In this document: positions 1 to 5,126 of the stretch, one piece after another | Layout: every line of letters begins with the position of its first letter | How positions within the stretch are numbered: the first letter of the stretch is position 1 | Assembly (NCBI GenBank): GCA_021784265.1 | Contig: JAJXTA010000291.1 | Span: 1 to 5,126 of the forward strand | Direction: 5' to 3' | Length of the DNA: 5,126 nt | Source of the DNA: a bacterium | Lineage (GTDB): Bacteria; Verrucomicrobiota; Verrucomicrobiia; Limisphaerales; J093 | Made by a program: the position numbers and the translations under genes | Notes under the pieces: model-generated | Databases searched by the model: none | What the model saw: the letters and a program-made list of their open reading frames with translations, nothing else | What the model was told of the DNA's origin: nothing

Positions 1-558
1 CCGGCGGTAACGCTGGCGATGGCCGCCGCGGGCAAATTCGCGTGGTCGCGCGTGGCCGGCTACCTCCTGGCCCAGATGGCCGGCGGCATTGCGGGGGGCA
101 CGTTGGTCTTTTTGTTCTACCGGCAGCACTTCAAGGTGAGCGACGACGCGGACAGCAAGCTCGCCTGCTTCTGCACGGCCCCCAACATCCGCCGGCTCTG
201 TCAGGCCTTGTTTTGCGAGGTCGTCGGCACCTTCGCCCTGATCTTGCCGGTGTTCCTGATGACCGCCCCAACAGTGACACTGCCCGGCGCCGCGGCCGGC
301 GCGAACGAGGCGCCCGTCGGGCTGGGGACTCTGGGCGCCCTCCCGGTGGGCCTGGTGGTGTTCGCCATTGGGCTCTCGCTGGGGGGCACGACCGGCTACG
401 CCATCAACCCCGCGCGTGATTTGGGACCGCGGCTTGCGCATGCCCTCCTTCCCATCCCGGGCAAGGGCGCCAGCGACTGGGCGTATAGTTGGGTCCCGGT
501 GGTGGGACCGCTCCTGGGCGGGTTGCTGGCGGCGTGGGTCTATCGTGGCTTGCGCTGA
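1..558 (+). CDS. glpF: Glycerol uptake facilitator / aquaglyceroporin (MIP family), 5'-truncated by window edge
   Basis: Inner-membrane channel of the major intrinsic protein family that passes glycerol and small polyols, probably also water, by facilitated diffusion. The frame is open from base 1, which reads P-A-V-T-L: the first NPA motif of the family without its Asn, whose codon lies just outside the window. The second half-helix motif is complete at 406-432 (NPARDLGPR). The Asp after the Arg is the classic mark separating glycerol-conducting channels from strict water aquaporins. Between the motifs are hydrophobic helices (for example LLAQMAGGIAGGTLVFLFY and EVVGTFALILPVFLM). The C-terminus has the typical GlpF segment around SDWAYSWVPVVGPLLGG before a short RGLR tail and TGA. 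About 185 residues are present; members usually have 240-280, so TM1, TM2 and the start of loop B are missing at the edge. A Gly/Ala-rich loop (about residues 88-106) is longer than in E. coli GlpF. No glpK or glpD lies downstream; upstream is unseen. Family call is firm; substrate is inferred. Confidence 0.93.
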   Translation, partial: PAVTLAMAAAGKFAWSRVAGYLLAQMAGGIAGGTLVFLFYRQHFKVSDDADSKLACFCTAPNIRRLCQALFCEVVGTFALILPVFLMTAPTVTLPGAAAGANEAPVGLGTLGALPVGLVVFAIGLSLGGTTGYAINPARDLGPRLAHALLPIPGKGASDWAYSWVPVVGPLLGGLLAAWVYRGLR

Positions 559-591
559 GGTGCGGCTGAACAGCGGCTGGCCAGGGGTGAT

Positions 592-632
592 CCGGGCTTG
601 GCCACAGGGGCCGTGGGCCGCGCCGAGCCCGG
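592..632 (+). terminator. GC-rich stem-loop after the aquaglyceroporin gene (terminator-like, no U-tract)
   Basis: Outer arms CCGGGCT (592-598) and AGCCCGG (626-632) pair perfectly. Inside them GGCCAC (600-605) pairs with GTGGGCC (613-619) with one bulged G, leaving a 7-nt loop. It begins 34 bases after the stop codon of the channel gene. No run of T follows, so it may be a Rho-assisted end, a 3' mRNA stabiliser or a processing site rather than a classical intrinsic terminator. Confidence 0.4.
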
Positions 633-735
633 GCGGTGCAAACCGTTGACGGCAAACGTAAGCCGGCGCGCACCGGACTGGCACGGCGGCCGCTAAACTG
701 AGACGGTGGACGAGGGGTCCGTCAAGAACTTCATT

Positions 736-2577
736 ATGCAATCGTTGCGCTCAGATCGGCCCGGGGCGAGGCGCGCGGGGGGGAGTGTAGCCGCCGATCC
801 TCGACGCTTAGCTGCGCTCTTCGGCGCGAAGACCCGCTGCTTCCTGCTGCTGGTGCTTCTGGCCGCCCGCCCGCTCGTGGCGGGTGACTTCGAGTTTGTC
901 GTCATCGGCGATACCCGGCCCCGTTTTGCCACCGACAGCTTCCGCATCTTTGAGGGGCTCATCACCCGGATCAACGAGCTGCACCCGGCGTCCGTGATCA
1001 ACCTGGGTGATCTGATTTATGGTTACGGCCCTCCGAGCAAGGGGCGCCAATGGACCAAGTACAAGCAAGTCATCCAGGAGATCCAGGTTCCCTACCACCA
1101 GGTACCAGGCAACCACGACACCCATTCCAAAGAGGCCCGCCGCCTCTACACCCGCCAGTTTGGCCGCGGTTACGGGTCGTTTGAGCATGGCGGTTGCCAC
1201 TTCGTGCTCCTGGACAATACCGAGGAAGGCCACTGGGGCTACCTGGGGCCAACCCAGCTCGCCTGGCTCCAGAACGACCTCCGCCGCGCCCAGCCTGGTT
1301 CCAGCTTTGTGTTTATGCACTTCCCCCTCTGGGAGCTGGACCGGATCGCGCCGGCCTACCACGCCTTTTGGCTGGAGCGGCTCCATCCACTCTTCAAGGA
1401 AACCCGGGTGCGCGCGGTGTTCGCTGGCCACTTTCACAGCTATGGCCCGAGCCGGGTCTTCGACGGCATCCAGTACTTCATCTCCGGCGGGGGGGGCGCG
1501 GAGCTGCGCCCGGATTACCGGAAATCCGGCGGGCAATACCACTTCCTGCGCGTCACGGTCGCGGGCGACACATTCGCGCTGCGGGTGGTGACGCCGCGGG
1601 GCGAACTGAGCGATGCCGAAGCCGACGTGATGGGCGGCGTGCTCTTCGCCGATCGGCACAGCTCGCGCATTGGGCTGAAACCCGGGACGCGGGACCTGCG
1701 GCAAGGGATCATCTGCGGGATCACCTTGAGCAACCCCTATCCGGCCGCGCTGACGGGCAACGCCCAATGGCGCTTGGATGCCAGCACGTTCAGCGTGCGG
1801 CCGGCTTCCTTTCCGATCGAGATTCCTCCTGGCGGCAGCCGCGAGTTCCCGTTCATTCTCACCACGCTCAAGGAGACGGCCCCGCTGCAGGCCCTCCCCA
1901 GTCTCGAGTTTAATGTCGTGGCCGAGGGTCGGCACCATCGCTTCCATCGGGAGGTGGTCTTCTTGCGGGAACTGCTGACGCCGTACCGGCGAGTGCCGCC
2001 GACGTTGGATGGGCGGCTCGAGGATTGGGACGGTGTGCCCTCAGTCCGGTTAGGCGATCGCCCCGGGAACGCGGCCGAGGTCTGGAGCGCCCACGACCAA
2101 CAAGCCCTGTATCTGGCCGTCCGCCTCCCGGCGGTGACGTTGTCGGAGGCCGACGAGTCGGCCTTCCCCGATGCGATGCAGTTGGGGTTCCCGCGCCGGT
2201 TGAGTGAGTACGGGTTCGGCGGCGACCTGCTGCGCCTGGGGCTGGACCGCGGCCAGGCGCGGGCTGAGGTCAAGGACCGGACCCCCAGCCGCAAGGAGGC
2301 GGGCGCTGCGCCCGCCGGAGTGCGCTGCGCCGCCCGCGCGCAAAGCCAAAACATCACCTACGAGCTGGTCGTTCCCCTCTCGCTGGTCAAGCCGTGGCGA
2401 GACGCGGACGCCCGGCACCTGATCCTGAACCTGGCTTACCCGGTCGCCGAGGGCGAAGCTGGGGAGTCTGCCGCGGCCGACCCGCAACCGAACTCCTTCG
2501 GGTACCAGGTGCGCTACGGCAGCGACGCGCTGGTGCCGGTCCACTTCCTGGAGCTGGTGTTGCAGCCAAAGCCCTAA
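736..2577 (+). CDS. Exported calcineurin-like metallophosphoesterase with C-terminal CBM9/DOMON-like domain
   Basis: Predicted secreted dinuclear-metal phosphoesterase; substrate unknown. Numbered from ATG 736 (613 aa), a hydrophobic segment at about 35-50 (FLLLVLLAARPLVAG) looks like a signal peptide cut near residue 50, but its n-region is unusually long. The catalytic domain (about 51-290) has all five blocks: GDTR (58-61), GD (91-92), GNHD (125-128), the H of MHFP (195) and GHFH (231-234). Block I is D-x-R, not the usual D-x-H. Residues about 300-415 look like an Ig-like beta-sandwich (SNPYPAALTG, IPPGGSREFPF). Residues about 420-610 resemble a family 9 carbohydrate-binding or DOMON-like domain, beginning PTLDGRLEDW and ending in a VPVHFLELVL strand. 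An in-frame TAA at 694-696 leaves GTG 706 as the only earlier start (adds 10 residues). Neither start has a good Shine-Dalgarno; ATG is preferred. Catalytic fold is sure; polysaccharide or surface binding by the C-terminus is inference. Confidence 0.9.
   Translation: MQSLRSDRPGARRAGGSVAADPRRLAALFGAKTRCFLLLVLLAARPLVAGDFEFVVIGDTRPRFATDSFRIFEGLITRINELHPASVINLGDLIYGYGPPSKGRQWTKYKQVIQEIQVPYHQVPGNHDTHSKEARRLYTRQFGRGYGSFEHGGCHFVLLDNTEEGHWGYLGPTQLAWLQNDLRRAQPGSSFVFMHFPLWELDRIAPAYHAFWLERLHPLFKETRVRAVFAGHFHSYGPSRVFDGIQYFISGGGGAELRPDYRKSGGQYHFLRVTVAGDTFALRVVTPRGELSDAEADVMGGVLFADRHSSRIGLKPGTRDLRQGIICGITLSNPYPAALTGNAQWRLDASTFSVRPASFPIEIPPGGSREFPFILTTLKETAPLQALPSLEFNVVAEGRHHRFHREVVFLRELLTPYRRVPPTLDGRLEDWDGVPSVRLGDRPGNAAEVWSAHDQQALYLAVRLPAVTLSEADESAFPDAMQLGFPRRLSEYGFGGDLLRLGLDRGQARAEVKDRTPSRKEAGAAPAGVRCAARAQSQNITYELVVPLSLVKPWRDADARHLILNLAYPVAEGEAGESAAADPQPNSFGYQVRYGSDALVPVHFLELVLQPKP
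2298..2316. repeat. Perfect 9-bp inverted repeat inside the phosphoesterase gene
   Basis: GGCGGGCGC and GCGCCCGCC flank a single T, giving a 19-nt near-perfect palindrome within the coding frame. As RNA it would fold as about 7 G/C pairs with a 5-nt loop. It encodes the Ala/Gly/Pro-rich stretch EAGAAPAG in the CBM9-like domain, between DRTPSRK and the strand ITYELVVPL, so it probably falls in a surface loop. It could be a small palindromic insertion or simply a product of high G+C; copy number elsewhere in the genome is unknown. Confidence 0.6.
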
Positions 2578-2582
2578 AGTCC

Positions 2583-2597
2583 CGGCCGTTTTGGCCG
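2583..2597 (+). other. Small hairpin directly after the phosphoesterase stop codon
   Basis: CGGCC (2583-2587) pairs with GGCCG (2593-2597) around a GTTTT loop, starting six bases after the TAA. It has only five pairs and no T-run follows, so on its own it is weak. It is the first of two hairpins filling the 88-base spacer before the next gene. Confidence 0.35.
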
Positions 2598-2607
2598 ATA
2601 GAGCAAC

Positions 2608-2633
2608 GGATGGGGGCGGTTTGCCCCGCATCC
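2608..2633 (+). terminator. Strong stem-loop between phosphoesterase and repeat-protein genes
   Basis: GGATGGGGGC (2608-2617) pairs with GCCCCGCATCC (2623-2633) over ten base pairs with one bulged G at 2628 and a GGTTT loop. The bases that follow (AGTCTGTGTCTC) are only mildly T-rich, so this is not a textbook intrinsic terminator. It lies 31 bases downstream of one gene and 32 bases upstream of the next ATG. It could end or weaken transcription of the first gene, or be a 5' leader structure of the second. Confidence 0.42.
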
Positions 2634-2665
2634 AGTCTGTGTCTCGACAACATCGTTAGCACGTT

Positions 2666-3115
2666 ATGACCATCCCGAGCCTGTCTTCTGCCACGAACGT
2701 CTATCAACCCGGCGCCCCGCAGTACACGCTGCGCAAGGACCTGAACGCCCTGAAGAGCGCCCTCGGCTCGGGCAACCTCAGCAATGCGCAGGCCGCGTTC
2801 TCCACGCTGGAGAAAGACAACCCGAATTTCGTGAGGCGAATGGAGGCGGGGAACGGCGCGGGGCAGAATAACACCGTAAGCTCCGCCTTTCAATCGCTGC
2901 AAAACGCCCTCCAGTCCGGGGACCTGAACGGTGCCCAGAGCGCGTTCAGCAGCTTTACGCAGGCCCTCAGCGGCGCCCAGAAGGGCCATCACCATCGCGT
3001 GGACCGCGACCACGACGGCGACGCCGGAAAGGAGAACACCGCCGCGGATAGCGCCAGCGAAGCGCCCACCACTGGTGCGTCACTACCCACGGGGCTGGTC
3101 AACGCCCTGGCCTGA
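2666..3115 (+). CDS. Small protein of unknown function with two helical SG-x-L-x-x-AQ-x-AF repeats
   Basis: A 149-residue protein I cannot assign to a named family. The start is well fixed: an in-frame TAG sits at 2657-2659, three codons before the ATG, though no Shine-Dalgarno is visible. Two units 49 residues apart (residues 25-49 and 74-98) align without gaps with about 11 of 25 identical positions. They share a core of small residue-G-x-L-x-x-A-Q-x-A-F preceded by an A-L helix end, which suggests paired amphipathic helices somewhat like TPR or spectrin-type hairpins. A polar linker with NNT separates them. The tail (about 105-134) is His/Asp-rich (GHHHRVDRDHDGD) and then Ala/Ser/Thr-rich. 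The DRDHDGD stretch recalls a calcium-binding DxDxDG loop but lacks the full EF-hand pattern. There is no signal peptide or membrane segment, so it is probably cytoplasmic. Codon use and G+C match the neighbours. Role unknown; binding or scaffold function is a guess. Confidence 0.82.
   Translation: MTIPSLSSATNVYQPGAPQYTLRKDLNALKSALGSGNLSNAQAAFSTLEKDNPNFVRRMEAGNGAGQNNTVSSAFQSLQNALQSGDLNGAQSAFSSFTQALSGAQKGHHHRVDRDHDGDAGKENTAADSASEAPTTGASLPTGLVNALA
2738..2959 (+). repeat. Two diverged protein-level repeats (2738-2812 and 2885-2959)
   Basis: The DNA segments 2738-2812 and 2885-2959 encode the two 25-residue helical units of the small protein. Shared residues include L29/L78, A32/A81, L33/L82, S35/S84, G36/G85, L38/L87, A41/A90, Q42/Q91, A44/A93, F45/F94 and S46/S95. 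The similarity is clear in protein and only partial in DNA, so this is an old internal duplication kept by selection. Confidence 0.7.
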
Positions 3116-3143
3116 GGGCCGTCCTCCGAACCGCTTCTGCTGC

Positions 3144-3188
3144 CGAGGCTTGCCCGGGCGCGCCGGGTGGGCCTCGCTACTTTTCTTT
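3144..3188 (+). terminator. Rho-independent terminator of the plus-strand genes
   Basis: CGAGGC (3144-3149) pairs with GCCTCG (3171-3176). Inside, CCCGG pairs with CCGGG around a GCGCG loop, and the bases between the two stems can form G-T wobbles, giving a nearly continuous 14-pair stem. A T-rich tract, CTACTTTTCTTT (3177-3188), follows directly. It begins 29 bases after the TGA of the small repeat-protein gene, the right place and orientation to end it. There is no matching T-run for the minus strand, so it serves mainly the plus strand. Confidence 0.75.
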
Positions 3189-3208
3189 CCGGCCGTCCCG
3201 GTCTAGTT

Positions 3209-3261
3209 CGGCGCTGGGGGAGGTCTCCGGCGCCGCTGGATTCCCGGGCGGCGCATGCCCG
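3209..3261. repeat. Inverted repeats in the convergent intergenic gap
   Basis: CGGCGC (3209-3214) and GCGCCG (3230-3235) can pair around a 15-nt loop, and CGGGC (3245-3249) pairs with GCCCG (3257-3261) around GGCGCAT. Both lie 17-69 bases beyond the stop codon of the minus-strand beta-propeller gene, where its 3' end would form. Neither is followed on the minus strand by a T-run, so they are at best weak or Rho-assisted ends. The rest of the 162-base gap shows no gene. Confidence 0.3.
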
Positions 3262-3277
3262 CCGGTAGTCCGCGGTC

Positions 3278-5095
3278 TCAAGGTCGCGGTTTGGCTCCCA
3301 GACAGAAGAGGTGGTCTTTGCCCCGGAGGTAGAGGCGGGCGTCGGTGAAGGCGGGGGAAGCAATGACCTCTTCTCCCAACTCCGAGCGAGCCAATTCCTT
3401 GAAGGCTGGGCCGGCCTGCAGCACAATGGTCGTGCCCTTCACGCTGACTAGATAGACATGGTCGCCCACAAGGCTGGGTGAGGCCTTGAACTCGTTTTCG
3501 AGGTCTTTGTCCCACAACTGCTTGCCCGTGGGCAGATCGAAACAGGTCACTTGGCCGTAGGTGTTGAGGAGATAGACGCGTTGGCCGTCGGCGAGCGGGC
3601 TGCAAATCTCCGGCAAACCTTGATCGGCGCTCCAGGCCAGCCCGCTCTGAGTCACGTCCCCATGCCCCGCGGGCCGCAGGGCGGAGAGTTGGGCGCCGTC
3701 GTTCACCGCGAGCACCAAACCGCCGGCGAAGATGGGCGAGGGGGTGACCTCGCCGGCGAGCACTTTGGCGCGCCATAACTCGGCCCCGTTGGCCGCCTCG
3801 TACGCGATCACCCAGGGGTTGCTGTCCGTGATGATTTGATCCCCTGCGCCCGTGTGGATTACCACCGGCGTCGCCCAGGACCTGGGTGCCGGCCGGGCGG
3901 CGGATTCCCAGACCGTCTTGCCGCTGAGGGGATCCAGGGCAAGGAGTTTGGATTTCCCGTCCTGGCCATCGCCCTGGTCCAGTTGCAGCAGCAGCCGGTC
4001 GTGGTAGCAGCGGGGCGAGGAGGCGTGCCCGTAGGCATTGTCGAGTTTACCCAGACTGCGGCTCCAGGCGATTTGTCCGTCGTAGGTCAACGCCGCCAGA
4101 TCTCCGTTGGCGAAGAAGGCGTACACGCGGCGACCATCGGTGGCGACCGTGGCGGCGGCATAACCACTGGAGGCTTGGGGCAGATCTAGCGGGGTGGTGT
4201 TGCTGCCGGGGACGTTCTCGACCGCCTTCTGCCACACCAGTTGACCCGACAGGGCATCGAAGCAGAGCACCTCTCGTTTGCGGGCGTCCCCGGTGGTCAG
4301 GAAGACGCGGTTGTCCCAGACCACTGGCGAGTTGAAGTCGGCGGCGGGGAGGGCGGCCTTCCAAAGCACATTCTCACCCGTTTGCACATTCCAGGTCATG
4401 GGCACGTTGGTGTAAGCCGCGACGGCCAGACGGTCGGGGCCGCGGAACTCGGGCCAGTTGCGCTGGACCTCCGCCGCCGTGGGGAACGGCGTCGCCGGGA
4501 TCGGCGGCGATGACGGTGGCGCCGCGGTGGCCCCCGCCGGTTTGGCGGTTTCGCGGGGTAACGCGCTGCTGGAACGCTGGCTTAGCACCCACGCCGCCGT
4601 GCACACCACGCCACCCACGACGACCACGGCTGCGGTTGCCTGCGTTCGCTTGCGGGCGTCGTGGCCGGGCGGCTTGGGGGTTTTGCGCGGCGGGATGAGC
4701 CGGCGGCGCCAGAGTGTGGTCTGGGTCGCCAGGAGGAACACCGTCATCCCGCCCAACAGCAGCCAAGCCCCACGTTCGTCCAGCGCGAGATGATGATCGT
4801 GGGCGCGGCGGAGCTCCAGGTCCAACACCCGGGCGCGCTGTTTGAGCTGCTCATTACCAGGGTCCTGGGCGAGAGCCGCTTTGAGCTGCGCCAAGGCCAG
4901 CGAGTTCAGCGGGTTCGCCCGGAGCGCGCGGACGTGTTCGACCAGCATGGTCAGAACCACCAACGCGCAAAACACTCCGGCCACGGCCGCCGTCGCCAGC
5001 GCCGCCCGCTCGCGCGCGGGGCGGGGCAGGGGCGCTGCCGGTGGTCGGGGGCGCGGCTTGTCACTGGCGGCCGGCGGGGCGACGGGAGGGGGCAT
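3278..5095 (-). CDS. Membrane-anchored PQQ-like (BamB-type) beta-propeller protein with three N-terminal TM segments
   Basis: About 605 residues from ATG 5095. After a Pro/Arg-rich N-terminus come TM1 (about 32-52), a loop with a helical pair (about 60-105: LAQLKAALAQDPGNEQLKQ, then an LDLELRR helix), TM2 (109-128), a very basic stretch (RRRLIPPRK ... DARKR), TM3 (153-172) and a Pro/Ala/Ser linker. By the positive-inside rule the helical loop and the C-terminus are periplasmic. From NWPEFRGP (213-220) onward is a PQQ-like beta-propeller. Blade motifs are VLCFDALSGQLVW (276-288), DGQIAW (339-344), LLALDPLSGKTVW (384-396), VIAYEAANGAELW (429-441) and VTCFDLPTGKQLW (516-528), with one or two weaker blades after. 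It may be a binding or scaffold protein; no PQQ-dehydrogenase catalytic signature was recognised, so enzymatic PQQ use is unlikely. TTG 5101 is an alternative start, and the frame stays open to the edge, so an upstream start is possible. No Shine-Dalgarno is visible. Convergent with the repeat-protein gene. Confidence 0.88.
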   Translation of the reverse strand: MPPPVAPPAASDKPRPRPPAAPLPRPARERAALATAAVAGVFCALVVLTMLVEHVRALRANPLNSLALAQLKAALAQDPGNEQLKQRARVLDLELRRAHDHHLALDERGAWLLLGGMTVFLLATQTTLWRRRLIPPRKTPKPPGHDARKRTQATAAVVVVGGVVCTAAWVLSQRSSSALPRETAKPAGATAAPPSSPPIPATPFPTAAEVQRNWPEFRGPDRLAVAAYTNVPMTWNVQTGENVLWKAALPAADFNSPVVWDNRVFLTTGDARKREVLCFDALSGQLVWQKAVENVPGSNTTPLDLPQASSGYAAATVATDGRRVYAFFANGDLAALTYDGQIAWSRSLGKLDNAYGHASSPRCYHDRLLLQLDQGDGQDGKSKLLALDPLSGKTVWESAARPAPRSWATPVVIHTGAGDQIITDSNPWVIAYEAANGAELWRAKVLAGEVTPSPIFAGGLVLAVNDGAQLSALRPAGHGDVTQSGLAWSADQGLPEICSPLADGQRVYLLNTYGQVTCFDLPTGKQLWDKDLENEFKASPSLVGDHVYLVSVKGTTIVLQAGPAFKELARSELGEEVIASPAFTDARLYLRGKDHLFCLGAKPRP

Positions 5096-5126
5096 GGGCA
5101 AGGGGCGAGGGCAGGGTGCCGATCGG

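Noticed and set aside
285..305. GC-rich inverted repeats in the Gly/Ala loop of the channel gene
   Set aside because: Short, and explained by runs of Gly/Ala codons at high G+C.
646..699. Possible promoter: TTGACG at 646 and TAAACT at 694
   Set aside because: The spacing is about 42 bases instead of about 17, and no -10-like hexamer lies at the right distance from TTGACG.
808..1947. Long open frame of 379 codons on the minus strand opposite the phosphoesterase gene
   Set aside because: It lies wholly antisense to a gene with five intact catalytic motifs, has no recognisable domain, and is the expected shadow of G+C-rich coding sequence.
2050..3013. Minus-strand open frames (2050-2631 and 2387-3013) crossing gene boundaries
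   Set aside because: Their products are Arg/Gly/Pro-rich with no motif, and they overlap well-supported plus-strand genes and their hairpins.
3002..3040. Possible EF-hand or dockerin calcium-binding loop (DRDHDGDAGKEN) in the small protein
   Set aside because: Positions 1, 3, 5 and 6 fit, but the hydrophobic residue at 8 and the Glu/Asp at 12 are missing and no flanking EF helices are evident; kept only as a possible metal-binding tail.
3177..3776. Minus-strand open frame of 199 codons overlapping the end of the beta-propeller gene
   Set aside because: It is an out-of-frame shadow of the propeller frame, with low-complexity Arg/Pro-rich sequence.
1..5126. CRISPR array, tRNA, rRNA, insertion sequence or attachment site
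   Set aside because: No regularly spaced direct repeats, no tRNA-like cloverleaf, no transposase or integrase motifs and no terminal inverted repeats were seen.

Overview
The window is G+C-rich, roughly two-thirds by eye, and comes from a bacterium. The gene content fits the Planctomycetota/Verrucomicrobiota group, perhaps a Pedosphaera/Limisphaera-like verrucomicrobium. It includes a secreted calcineurin-like phosphoesterase fused to a CBM9-type domain, a membrane-anchored PQQ-like beta-propeller protein with the 'NWPEFRGP' entry motif, and almost no Shine-Dalgarno sequences. This placement is inference from style; no phylogenetic marker is present.

Layout: (1) 1-558 (+) is the 3' part of an aquaglyceroporin gene (MIP family, glpF-like). 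The left edge cuts it just after the Asn codon of the first NPA motif. (2) 559-735 is a gap with a GC-rich terminator-like stem-loop and no convincing promoter. (3) 736-2577 (+), or from GTG 706, is an exported metallophosphoesterase with an Ig-like middle region and a C-terminal CBM9/DOMON-like domain. Its 3' half carries a 19-nt inverted repeat inside the reading frame. (4) 2578-2665 is a short spacer with two consecutive hairpins. (5) 2666-3115 (+) is a 149-residue protein of unknown function with two copies of a helical 'SG-x-L-x-x-AQ-x-AF' repeat and a His/Asp-rich tail. (6) 3116-3277 is a convergent gap with a good intrinsic terminator for the plus-strand genes and further inverted repeats. 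(7) 3278-5095 (-) is a three-TM protein with a periplasmic PQQ-like beta-propeller. Its start is near the right edge and is not fully settled.

The three plus-strand genes point the same way but are separated by 88-177 bp gaps with hairpins, so they look like separate or loosely coupled transcription units. They do not form an obvious pathway. The glycerol channel acts in the inner membrane, while the phosphoesterase and propeller protein act in the periplasm or outside the cell. I do not see a clear new multi-gene system. The least explained item is the small repeat protein at 2666-3115. The other points of interest are the unusual domain combination of the phosphoesterase, its in-frame palindrome, and the three-TM/helical-loop anchor of the propeller protein.
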